Of a stretch of 64,000 nt of DNA, positions 36,265-43,992 are shown one piece after another (position 1 is the first letter of the stretch; each line of letters begins with the position of its first letter). The notes beneath the pieces are model-generated. The model did not search any database. It saw nothing but the letters and a program-made list of their open reading frames with translations, and was not told where the DNA came from. This stretch comes from an uncultured Bacteroidales bacterium (GTDB lineage Bacteria; Bacteroidota; Bacteroidia; Bacteroidales; Bacteroidaceae), in the NCBI GenBank assembly GCA_902801475.1, contig CADCIO010000002.1, forward strand, positions 1-64,000. The letters are read 5' to 3'. Made by a program: the position numbers and the translations under genes.

Positions 36265-37434
36265 ATGAAACATCTCTCTCTCTTGACGCTTATCATCACC
36301 GCCCTTTCTCTGGTGGCATGTAAGCAGCGGACAATAGAAAACAGACCACAAACAACCGATTCAGCGGAGGCGATGTCCTTGGACTACGCCCAAGGCTTTC
36401 AAGTGAGAACGCTGGAGAACGGGGTGAAACTTGTTGACGTGGCTGATCCTCAGACAGACGAGGACAAGATGCCAGTGAGCTATCATTTTGCCTTGGTGCC
36501 ACGTCAAACTGTCAACTCTCAACTGTCAACTGTCAATGATCAAATTCCCGAAGGTTACACGAAGGTGGAAGTGCCCGTGGAGCGCACCTTGGTGATGACC
36601 ATGTTGCAACTCTCCAACTTCACGGCATTGGGCGCGTTGGATGTGGTAAAAGGCATCACCGGCACCAAGAACCTCTTCAACGAAGACATCCACCAACGTG
36701 TGGCAGACGGGCGCATCGTGAAGATAGGCATGGAAGGCAATTTCGACACCGAGCTGATCTTGGCCGCCAATCCAGAGGTGATCTTCATCTCTCCCTTCAA
36801 ACGTGGCGGTTACGATGCCATCAAGGAAACGGGAGTGACCCTCATTCCGCATTTAGGATATAAGGAACCACACCCTCTGGGACAGGCTGAGTGGATTAAA
36901 TATGTGGGTTTGTTCATTGGCAAGGAGAAGGAGGCTGATGCCCTCTTCGATAGGATTAAAAAACGCTACCTTGCCTTGGCTGAGAAGGTGAAGAAAGAGA
37001 CCACCGACTGTCCCACGGTCTTCAGTGGTGAGATGCATGGCGGCAACTGGTTTGCCGTGGGTGGAAAGAACCACCTGGCACAGCTCTTCCGTGATGCTGG
37101 CGCAGAATATATTTTGAAGGATGACAATACGGGCGGTGTGCCCATTGAGTATGAGCAGATGTATGCTACGGCTGCCAATGCTGACTATTGGCGTATCTTG
37201 AATAGTTATCCTGGCGATTTCTCCTACGAGGCATTGAAGTCGTCGGAACCTCGCAACGAACTCTTCAAGGCGTTCAAGGAGAAGCACGTGATTTACTGCA
37301 ACATGAAGCAGACGCCTTACTATGAAAGTTCGCCTGTAGAGCCAGACGTGTTGCTGGCAGATTTGGTCGCCATCTTCCATCCCGAATTGATGGATGAAGG
37401 TTACCAACCACGCTATTATCAATTGCTGAAATAA
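36265..37434 (+). CDS. BtuF-like corrinoid-binding lipoprotein, copy 2
   Basis: This 389-residue protein has the lipobox S-L-V-A-C (Cys19). The binding-protein fold shows V-I-F-I-S-P-F-K-R-G-G-Y near 170, W-I-K-Y-V-G-L-F-I-G-K-E-K near 207 and F-S-G-E-M-H-G-G-N-W-F near 253. It is paralogous to the gene at 34151. An in-frame period-7 array at 36503-36545 encodes Q-T-V-N-S-Q-L-S-T-V-N-D in the N-terminal region, making an odd low-complexity insertion. It pairs with the second BtuC gene 25 bases on. Confidence 0.84.
   Translation: MKHLSLLTLIITALSLVACKQRTIENRPQTTDSAEAMSLDYAQGFQVRTLENGVKLVDVADPQTDEDKMPVSYHFALVPRQTVNSQLSTVNDQIPEGYTKVEVPVERTLVMTMLQLSNFTALGALDVVKGITGTKNLFNEDIHQRVADGRIVKIGMEGNFDTELILAANPEVIFISPFKRGGYDAIKETGVTLIPHLGYKEPHPLGQAEWIKYVGLFIGKEKEADALFDRIKKRYLALAEKVKKETTDCPTVFSGEMHGGNWFAVGGKNHLAQLFRDAGAEYILKDDNTGGVPIEYEQMYATAANADYWRILNSYPGDFSYEALKSSEPRNELFKAFKEKHVIYCNMKQTPYYESSPVEPDVLLADLVAIFHPELMDEGYQPRYYQLLK
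36503..36545 (+). repeat. Period-7 array inside the second btuF-like gene
   Basis: Units GTCAACT, CTCAACT, GTCAACT, GTCAATG, ATCAAAT after one 8-base unit. It is open in the coding frame. Confidence 0.85.
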
Positions 37435-37459
37435 GACAACGGAAAATAGACAACCGATT

Positions 37460-38485
37460 ATGAAGAGCCTTTATAAATTCATCTTGCTGTTTGTGGGTCT
37501 GCTTGCCTTCTTCGTGCTCAACCTGTTGTTGGGCACGGTGAAGATACCCGTCGATGCCATCCTGTGCATCTTATTTGGCGATGAGAGCCAGCCTGAAATT
37601 TGGCGTAACATCATCCTCAGTTCACGAGTGCCACAAGCCTTGACCGCTACGGTGGCAGGGGCTGGATTGGCTGTGAGTGGTTTGCAGATGCAGACGGTGT
37701 TTCGCAATCCGTTGGCAGGACCATCGGTGTTGGGCATTTCGAATGGCGCTTCTTTGGGTGTGGCGTTCGTGGTGCTGATGTCAGGTTCGTTGGGCAGTGT
37801 GGCATTGAGCCGATTGGGCTATCTGGGCGATGCCGCCATGTCGGTGGCTGCCATTGTGGGCGCATTGGCGGTGATGGCACTGATTCTCTATGTGTCGCAG
37901 AAGGTGAAGGGGAGTGTGACCCTGCTCATCATCGGCGTGATGATTGGTTATCTCGCCACAGCCATCATCGGCGTGCTGAAATTCTTCTCCGCCGAGGAAG
38001 ACGTGAAAGCATACGTGGTGTGGGGATTGGGTTCGTTTGCTCGTGTGTCGGGCGATCAGATGATGCTGTTTGTCCTGCTGATGACAGGTCTGTTACCGCT
38101 GAGCATGCTTTTGTCCAAGACCATGAACCTGCTCCTGCTCGGCGATTATTATGCCAGCAATCTCGGTCTGAATCTGCGTCGGGCTCGTTTGTTGGTCATC
38201 AGCAGTTCGGGCATTCTCGTGGCGATAGTCACCGCTTATTGTGGTCCCATCATGTTCATCGGTTTGGCAGTGCCGCATCTGTGCCGTGCCCTTTTCCAGA
38301 CGAGCGACCACCGCATCCTGATGCCTGCCTGTATGCTGACGGGCGCTTGCCTCGCCCTTGTCTGCAACCTTGTGGCACGAATGCCTGGATTTGAGGGAGC
38401 GCTGCCAGTCAACAGTGTCACGGCGCTGATTGGTGCCCCCGTCATCGCCAGCGTCATCTTCCGTCGCCATCAGTCCATCGAGTGA
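37460..38485 (+). CDS. BtuC-like FecCD-family permease, copy 2
   Basis: This 341-residue, ten-helix permease has R-V-P-Q-A-L-T-A-T-V-A-G-A-G near 56, N-P-L-A-G-P-S-V-L-G-I-S-N-G-A near 85 and T-A-Y-C-G-P-I-M-F-I-G-L near 258. It is the last gene of the riboswitch-1 run. The two permeases are clearly related but diverged, which suggests two corrinoid or chelate specificities or a heteromeric channel. Bases 38486-38620 downstream hold no clear terminator or gene. Confidence 0.9.
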   Translation: MKSLYKFILLFVGLLAFFVLNLLLGTVKIPVDAILCILFGDESQPEIWRNIILSSRVPQALTATVAGAGLAVSGLQMQTVFRNPLAGPSVLGISNGASLGVAFVVLMSGSLGSVALSRLGYLGDAAMSVAAIVGALAVMALILYVSQKVKGSVTLLIIGVMIGYLATAIIGVLKFFSAEEDVKAYVVWGLGSFARVSGDQMMLFVLLMTGLLPLSMLLSKTMNLLLLGDYYASNLGLNLRRARLLVISSSGILVAIVTAYCGPIMFIGLAVPHLCRALFQTSDHRILMPACMLTGACLALVCNLVARMPGFEGALPVNSVTALIGAPVIASVIFRRHQSIE

Positions 38486-38620
38486 CACCCTCCGCTTCGT
38501 GACGATGAGTCCCCGTATGTGTCGGAATCGAACTGGTATTTTCTGTTTGAGTTGATGAAGATGACGGGAAAGAAAAAAGAAAAGTCGGGAAATGTTTGGG
38601 AGGGGTCGTGGATTTTTCCT

Positions 38621-38628
38621 ATCTTTGC
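38621..38628 (+). promoter_or_regulatory. Promoter for the SGNH hydrolase
   Basis: TATCTTTG with TTTG 21 bases upstream (38596-38599). The leader then contains an 18-base unit, AAAACTTAATTTACAACC, twice in tandem (38638-38673). Confidence 0.65.
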
Positions 38629-38690
38629 AGCCGCAACTAAAACTTAATTTACAACCAAAACTTAATTTACAACCTAATTAAATGTACAAC

Positions 38691-39347
38691 ATGAAGAAAC
38701 TTTTTTTACTTACGCTGATGGTGGTCGTGACTGTGGCTGCGTCGGCTCAGAAGAAGGTGTCCGTATTGGGCGATTCCTATTCTACGTTTCAGGGCATCAT
38801 TCCTGCCAATTACTCAACATTCTACCCCAATAACCAAAACGACGTGAAGGAGGTGGAGCAGACATGGTGGAGCCTCTACATCAAGGCAAAGGGCTATGTG
38901 CTGGAGAAGAACGACTCATGGGGCGGCACGACCATCTGCGGCACGGGTTATGGACGCATGGACTCGTCGCACAGCAATTTCATCTCCCGCGTGGACAGTT
39001 TGGGGAATCCGGACATCATCTTTGTGTTTGGCGGCACGAACGACGCATGGGCCAATTCGCCCATCGGCGAGTATCAGTATGCAGACTGGACGAAAGAGGA
39101 CTGCAAGAATTTCCGTCCTGCGTTGGCTTGTCTGCTCGACATGTTACAGAAGCGCTATCCGAAAGCAAAACTCTGTTCCATTCTGAACTCGGAACTGAGG
39201 GAGCCTATCAACGAGTCGATGCGTGAGGTGTGCAAACACTACAATGTGCAACTCATCGAACTCCATGACATCGAGAAACAGAACGGCCATCCGTCCATCA
39301 ACGGCATGAAGAGCATCTGTGAGCAACTGCTGGCTGCGGGGCTGTGA
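38691..39347 (+). CDS. Exported SGNH/GDSL hydrolase
   Basis: This protein has about 218 residues, with a signal peptide ending A-S-A-Q. It has block I G-D-S-Y-S-T-F with the catalytic Ser, block III G-G-T-N-D-A-W, and block V H-P-S-I-N-G-M with the catalytic His. The family hydrolyses esters, often acetyl groups on carbohydrates. ATG 38682 is also in frame. It stands alone with its own promoter between two B12 gene groups and has no evident role in them. Confidence 0.85.
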   Translation: MKKLFLLTLMVVVTVAASAQKKVSVLGDSYSTFQGIIPANYSTFYPNNQNDVKEVEQTWWSLYIKAKGYVLEKNDSWGGTTICGTGYGRMDSSHSNFISRVDSLGNPDIIFVFGGTNDAWANSPIGEYQYADWTKEDCKNFRPALACLLDMLQKRYPKAKLCSILNSELREPINESMREVCKHYNVQLIELHDIEKQNGHPSINGMKSICEQLLAAGL

Positions 39348-39399
39348 TGATGTGTTTTGTTCCGATGAATAGAATAAGAAATACGGTTGGAAAGCCTTC

Positions 39400-39440
39400 A
39401 CCCTCGGCAACTATTTCATGGTTTCGCCGAGGGTATTTTG
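39400..39440 (+). terminator. Terminator after the SGNH hydrolase
   Basis: Stem ACCCTCGGC (39400-39408) with GCCGAGGGT (39426-39434), then ATTTTGTTG. A weaker GC-rich repeat with a T run at about 39521-39547 follows, near the 3' end of the converging gene. Confidence 0.7.
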
Positions 39441-39566
39441 TTGTGGCATGCAGACAATATGGAACAGATGTTGACATATATTCTCTAATGTTAGTAATAA
39501 GTAGTCTTCAAACATTGCTCTCACCCCCTACAATGGTGGGGGCTTTTTGGTGTAGGGTTTCTTGTG

Positions 39567-41351
39567 TTAATGGATGCCGCCAGCGTCGTCTATCAGAAGG
39601 ATGGTGAGGTCGCCGTGTGGCAGGAGGGGGGCGCAATGCGTCAGGCAATGGCGGATGACGGTGCGGCAAAAGGTTTCTATCTGTTCGGAGGGGATGATGC
39701 CCCAGAGTTCGCGTGCCAAGGTGATGCTTGCTACTTGTTCGATGACCTTGGTGTCACAGCCTGATTCTTCTAACATCTGGATGATGAACGCTTTGTTCAT
39801 CGTCTGTTTTTTGCTGTGGGTGTCGAGGTGTCCCTCTGCCAGTTTCACCGCCTTGCCGAGCATGATGCCGAGGGTGATGCGGGGGATGTCGAGTTCGTTG
39901 GCGATTTGCAAGGTGGCTCCGATGGCATTGCCGTATTCCACAAATGCCTGCTGGGGAAGGTTGGGGTAGTGGGTCTGTAGGAATCCCTCGCTCTTCATGC
40001 CGCTGTGCAGCACGACGCGGTCTGTGCCGCTTGCCTTCGCCACCTCCATGCACTTGCGGATGCTCTCGATGAAAGCCTCTTCGCTGAAAGGTTTCACGAT
40101 GCCTGACACGCCGATGATGCTGATGCCTCCCTCGATGCCGAGACGGGGATTGAAGGTGCGGCGGGCGATGTCTTCGCCTTGGGGGACGGAGATGGTAATT
40201 GACAGTTGACAGTTGACAGTTGACAGTTTCTCTAGATTATGGCGAATCATTTGGCGGGGCGCTTTATTGATGGCAGGCTCGCCAACAGGATAGTCGAAGC
40301 CGGGGAGCGTGAACTTGCCCACGCCTTCGCCACCACAGATTGCAAACTGGTCGGCTTGCCTCACATGAGCCCTCACTTCGATGCCATCCGTCACGTCGGG
40401 GTCATCGCCTGCTTGCTTGATGCAGTAGGCGTGGTCTTCTCCATATCCGACGGGGACGGGGATGGTCTCGCCATTGGGCAGGATGACGGGCACCTCGTCG
40501 GGTGTCTCCCCTGTCAACAAACGGGTGGCGGCTGCGATGGCTGCCGCTGTGGCACAGGTGCCGGTGGTCAGTCCGCTGTGGAGGGGATAGAATTCGGGGA
40601 GCAGTTTTTCCACCATTCTCCGGAGACCGTGCTCGCCGTTGACGCGGTGGAAGATGGCGGGTGTGACGGGACGTCTGATGGCATACATCTTCATGCCTAA
40701 TGCCCTTGCAGCCTCCACTTTCTCCGTGAAACCTCCTGAGTGTCCGCTTTCTTTCAGCAGGATGGCATCGGCACGGACGGGAATCTCTTTGGCGTCTTCA
40801 TAGAAGCACAGTTGCTCGTCGGTGGCTCCCTGCTGATGAGCCAGCTGAATGCTGCTCTCGCGGTTCAGGATGCGGTAATAGACCTTCACGCCTTGTTCTT
40901 CCAAAGGCTTGAGTTTGGCGATGCTCTGCACACCGGTGGTGGCAAGGAGGGTGGAAAGTTGACAGTTGACAGTTGACAGTTGACAGTTTTTGGGGGTGAG
41001 GTGTGAGATGAGGGAGGCATAGGAATCAATCCATGTGATGTCAGGGTCTCTCTCCGTAAAGATGCGTTCGAAGCGTATGGCAGGGATGCCAAGCTGTTCG
41101 GATACTTCAGCCACGGTCCGATGCAGCACCTCGGCAAAAGGATGGGCAGCATCGACCAAGAGTCTGATGTCATGTTCCTGGCAGAACGATGTCATCGTCT
41201 CCTTATCCATGGCGCCATCGATGCGGATGCCATGATGGAGCGTCACCTCCTGCTCGCCCGTCTTCGTGCTGTAGTAGAACGTGTTGCCAGCCTCCTCAAG
41301 CGCCTCTATCGCCTTGCGCCCCTCGGTCGTGCCACCAAAAACTAATACCAT
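39567..41351 (-). CDS. Fused cobalt-precorrin-6A reductase (CobK/CbiJ) and cobalt-precorrin-5B C1-methyltransferase (CbiD)
   Basis: This 594-residue fusion has an N-terminal CobK/CbiJ part (about 1-240; F-G-G-T-T-E-G-R-K near 5, D-A-A-H-P-F-A near 66). The C-terminal CbiD part runs about 255-594 (S-G-L-T-T-G-T-C-A-T-A-A-A, V-S-G-I-V-K-P-F-S-E-E). Both act in anaerobic corrin-ring synthesis. Two in-frame heptamer arrays encode N-C-Q-L-S-T-V-N-C-Q-L-S-T in the CobK part and L-S-T-V-N-C-Q-L-S in the CbiD part. The ATG at 41351 fits the CobK N-terminus. It has its own promoter divergent from the GH30 gene. Confidence 0.9.
   Translation of the reverse strand: MVLVFGGTTEGRKAIEALEEAGNTFYYSTKTGEQEVTLHHGIRIDGAMDKETMTSFCQEHDIRLLVDAAHPFAEVLHRTVAEVSEQLGIPAIRFERIFTERDPDITWIDSYASLISHLTPKNCQLSTVNCQLSTLLATTGVQSIAKLKPLEEQGVKVYYRILNRESSIQLAHQQGATDEQLCFYEDAKEIPVRADAILLKESGHSGGFTEKVEAARALGMKMYAIRRPVTPAIFHRVNGEHGLRRMVEKLLPEFYPLHSGLTTGTCATAAAIAAATRLLTGETPDEVPVILPNGETIPVPVGYGEDHAYCIKQAGDDPDVTDGIEVRAHVRQADQFAICGGEGVGKFTLPGFDYPVGEPAINKAPRQMIRHNLEKLSTVNCQLSITISVPQGEDIARRTFNPRLGIEGGISIIGVSGIVKPFSEEAFIESIRKCMEVAKASGTDRVVLHSGMKSEGFLQTHYPNLPQQAFVEYGNAIGATLQIANELDIPRITLGIMLGKAVKLAEGHLDTHSKKQTMNKAFIIQMLEESGCDTKVIEQVASITLARELWGIIPSEQIETFCRTVIRHCLTHCAPLLPHGDLTILLIDDAGGIH
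40197..40231 (-). repeat. Period-7 array inside the CbiD domain
   Basis: Plus strand AATTGAC, then AGTTGAC three times, then AGTTTCT. The coding strand carries GTCAACT units, the orientation free of stop codons. Confidence 0.88.
40957..40991 (-). repeat. Period-7 array inside the CobK domain
   Basis: Four exact AGTTGAC units (plus strand) then AGTTTTT. The coding strand carries GTCAACT. It lies in frame between the S-H-L-T-P-K and L-L-A-T-T-G-V segments. Confidence 0.9.
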
Positions 41352-41402
41352 ATTATATATATATATGAAGGAATGGGAATGGACGGATTGGTTGTCCGAA
41401 GG

Positions 41403-41410
41403 CAAAGGTA
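41403..41410 (-). promoter_or_regulatory. -7 element for the CobK-CbiD gene
   Basis: TACCTTTG on the minus strand, 51 bases before the ATG. It is divergent from the GH30 promoter at 41454. Confidence 0.55.
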
Positions 41411-41453
41411 CGGATTTTTTACCGAACATGCCCTCCGTTTGATAAAAAATGTG

Positions 41454-41461
41454 TACCTTTG
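41454..41461 (+). promoter_or_regulatory. -7 element for the GH30 gene
   Basis: TACCTTTG, 23 bases before the ATG at 41485. Confidence 0.55.
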
Positions 41462-41484
41462 TGCCGACAAATCTATCAGAGACT

Positions 41485-43926
41485 ATGAACAAAAGACTTC
41501 TATCATTGATTGTGGCCGTGGCTATCGTTATGACGGCTTCGGCTCAAACCAGTTTCAGCAAGGCCACCACGCTGTATGTGATGCATAGCAGTGGAAAGCA
41601 CCTTGAGATGGGCAGTGACAATGGCGGATGGATTGAGACCTCCACGAAGGCGAATCCTCAGCAGATGACCATCACGCCCGTGGGCAATGGCTACTACACC
41701 ATCCAGGTGGCAGGGAAAACACAATATCTGTCGAAAACGGGTTCGTGGAACTCCACCTTCGGGACCAGCGCATCGGCTGACGAGGCAAAATGGAGCATCG
41801 AGCCAGGTTCGGGCCAATACGTCAAACTGCGCTGCAAGGCGAACAACAGATATTTGGGCACCGACAGCAACGACCCTCATCAGAAGGTTTTCACCGACAA
41901 GGATGGTGCGGATATTAAGCACCTGTGGTACTTCAGCGAAGATGTGATGCAAGCACCGCCTGTGGCCACTTTCGACTATATGGTCAGTCCGCAGGTGGTC
42001 CGCCAACACTTTGACGGTTGGGGCGTGTCGCTCTGCTGGTGGGCAGGTCAGTGCGGCAAGTGGTCAGACCAGCATATTGATGAGATAGTGGATTGGATGG
42101 TCAGCCCGACAGGTCTGAACTACTCCCATTTCCGTTATAACATCGGTGGCGGCGACGATCCTGCAAATGCACATTGCGACCAGCATCACATGGGACGCGG
42201 CAAGGGATTGCGTGCCGAGATGGAGGGATTCAAGGACTTCAGCGGCGATGACTATCATTGGGACCGCGATGCAGCCCAGCGCAAGATTATGTTGAAGATT
42301 AAGGAGAAACGTCCTGATGCCGTCTTCGAGGCCTTCAGCAATTCATGTCCTTACTATATGACCTATAGTGGCTGCGTGAGCGGGAATACGGATGGGGGCA
42401 AGGACAATCTGAAGCCTGAGTATTACGAGGAGTTCGCCCACTATCTCGTCGATGTGTGCAAGCACTATAAGGAAGAATACGGTATAGAATTTAAGACACT
42501 CGAACCTTTCAACGAGTCGGTCACCAACTTCTGGTATGCCAATGGCCCGCAGGAGGGTTGCCACTTCGACTATCAGTCTCAGATTAAGTTTGTCCGTGTC
42601 TTGGAACCCATCCTGCGTGCATCGGGTCTCAACACGGTCATCTCAGCATCAGACGAAACCAACATCGGACTCAGCGTCGAGGGCTTTAAACAATTCAAGA
42701 ATGCTGGTGTGCTGTCGAAAGTGGGACAATGGAACACGCATACCTATTCAGGCAATAATGCCGACCGTGCCCGTCTGGCACTGTTGGCTCATCAGTCTAA
42801 GATGCCACTGTGGATGAGCGAGACAGGTTCGGGTGGCAACGGTATTGGCGGAAACCTCGCATTGGCTCAGCGCCTCTTCGACGATATGCGATACATCCAA
42901 CCCGAAGCCTGGATTGATTGGCAGTATATGGAGGAGGCCAACGACCAGTGGTGTACGATTCAGGGCAGTTTTGCCAACCAGACGTATAAGAAGGTGAAGA
43001 ACTACTATGTGCGTCAGCATTGTACACGCTTCATCCGTCGCGGTTACGACATCATTACTTCGCCCTGCTCCCAATCGCTCTGTGCCGTCAATGCCAACAG
43101 GGACACGTTAGTGGTGGTGCTGCTGAACGAAGGAGCCAAGGCCATGCACAACATCGACCTCTCGCTCTTTACCGAACTGCCTGTGCTCAGCAATATCAAA
43201 GCATATCGCACATCGGCCAGTGAGAATCTGCTCAGCACTAAAAACGGTATCAGTCTCAATGGCAACACACTCAGTGTAGCAATGCCTGCACAGTCCATTG
43301 TCACACTCGTCATCCCTGCCCGCAGTGCAGCCATCCAACCTGAAGAACTGCTGCGTGATGGAGGCGAGTACATCATCATCCCTCGTCATGAGACTACACG
43401 CGCCATCACGGCGACAGGCAGTAAAGTGACGATAGAGGATCTGGAATACAGCGATGCCCAGCGTTGGACATTGGCAGATAAGGGCAATGGGAAGTATGGG
43501 TTGCAGAATGCTCTCGGATTGCGACTTACGGCTCATCGCAACAGCAACAGTTCCTCGCTGACGGCTCAGAAGGGACAAGCCAGCGAACAAGATTTCTATA
43601 TTGACGCTGTTGACTATCCATTCTACAAGATTTTGGCAAGCAACGGCCGCAGTCATGGCTTTGACCTGAGCAACGAATCGACGGCAGCAGGCACCTCCGT
43701 CACTATCTGGCAGTATCAGGACAGCAATCCTACACCCATCCATCGGCAGTGGATGCTTGTTCCGCTCACTGCGTCTGCAGAGACCGACGCCATCGAAGAT
43801 GTTCAGCAGACTTCTGACATTACTAAAGACGAGTCCGTCTATGACCTCTCGGGCCGTCGCATCGACAAAGCAAACATGCAGAAGGGAGTCTATATCATCG
43901 GTGGACGCAAAGTTGTGATGCCATGA
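41485..43926 (+). CDS. Secreted GH30-family glycoside hydrolase with ricin-like and T9SS tail domains
   Basis: This 813-residue protein has a signal peptide ending A-S-A-Q. An N-terminal beta-trefoil-like domain (about 22-150) precedes a GH30 catalytic barrel (about 165-590). The proton donor is Glu344 in E-P-F-N-E-S and the nucleophile Glu446 in W-M-S-E-T-G-S. The G-W-G-V-S-L-C-W-W start resembles endo-beta-1,6-galactanases. A ricin-type domain runs about 620-770. The end (Y-D-L-S-G-R-R-I then G-V-Y-I-I-G-G-R-K-V) looks like a T9SS sorting tail, which fits porQ at 18 kb. It is unrelated to the B12 genes around it. Confidence 0.88.
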   Translation: MNKRLLSLIVAVAIVMTASAQTSFSKATTLYVMHSSGKHLEMGSDNGGWIETSTKANPQQMTITPVGNGYYTIQVAGKTQYLSKTGSWNSTFGTSASADEAKWSIEPGSGQYVKLRCKANNRYLGTDSNDPHQKVFTDKDGADIKHLWYFSEDVMQAPPVATFDYMVSPQVVRQHFDGWGVSLCWWAGQCGKWSDQHIDEIVDWMVSPTGLNYSHFRYNIGGGDDPANAHCDQHHMGRGKGLRAEMEGFKDFSGDDYHWDRDAAQRKIMLKIKEKRPDAVFEAFSNSCPYYMTYSGCVSGNTDGGKDNLKPEYYEEFAHYLVDVCKHYKEEYGIEFKTLEPFNESVTNFWYANGPQEGCHFDYQSQIKFVRVLEPILRASGLNTVISASDETNIGLSVEGFKQFKNAGVLSKVGQWNTHTYSGNNADRARLALLAHQSKMPLWMSETGSGGNGIGGNLALAQRLFDDMRYIQPEAWIDWQYMEEANDQWCTIQGSFANQTYKKVKNYYVRQHCTRFIRRGYDIITSPCSQSLCAVNANRDTLVVVLLNEGAKAMHNIDLSLFTELPVLSNIKAYRTSASENLLSTKNGISLNGNTLSVAMPAQSIVTLVIPARSAAIQPEELLRDGGEYIIIPRHETTRAITATGSKVTIEDLEYSDAQRWTLADKGNGKYGLQNALGLRLTAHRNSNSSSLTAQKGQASEQDFYIDAVDYPFYKILASNGRSHGFDLSNESTAAGTSVTIWQYQDSNPTPIHRQWMLVPLTASAETDAIEDVQQTSDITKDESVYDLSGRRIDKANMQKGVYIIGGRKVVMP

Positions 43927-43930
43927 TAGC

Positions 43931-43992
43931 GAATACTATCTTCACCCGATTTGAATAGTATCTTCACCCGTTTTGAATAGTATCTTCACCCG
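43931..43992. repeat. 22-bp tandem repeat, three copies
   Basis: GAATA(C/G)TATCTTCACCCG recurs at 43931, 43953 and 43975 with exact 22-base spacing. The stop of the minus-strand CbiG-CobM gene lies inside it, so the repeat encodes the last residues of that protein (T-G-E-D-T-I-Q-N-G). Confidence 0.88.
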
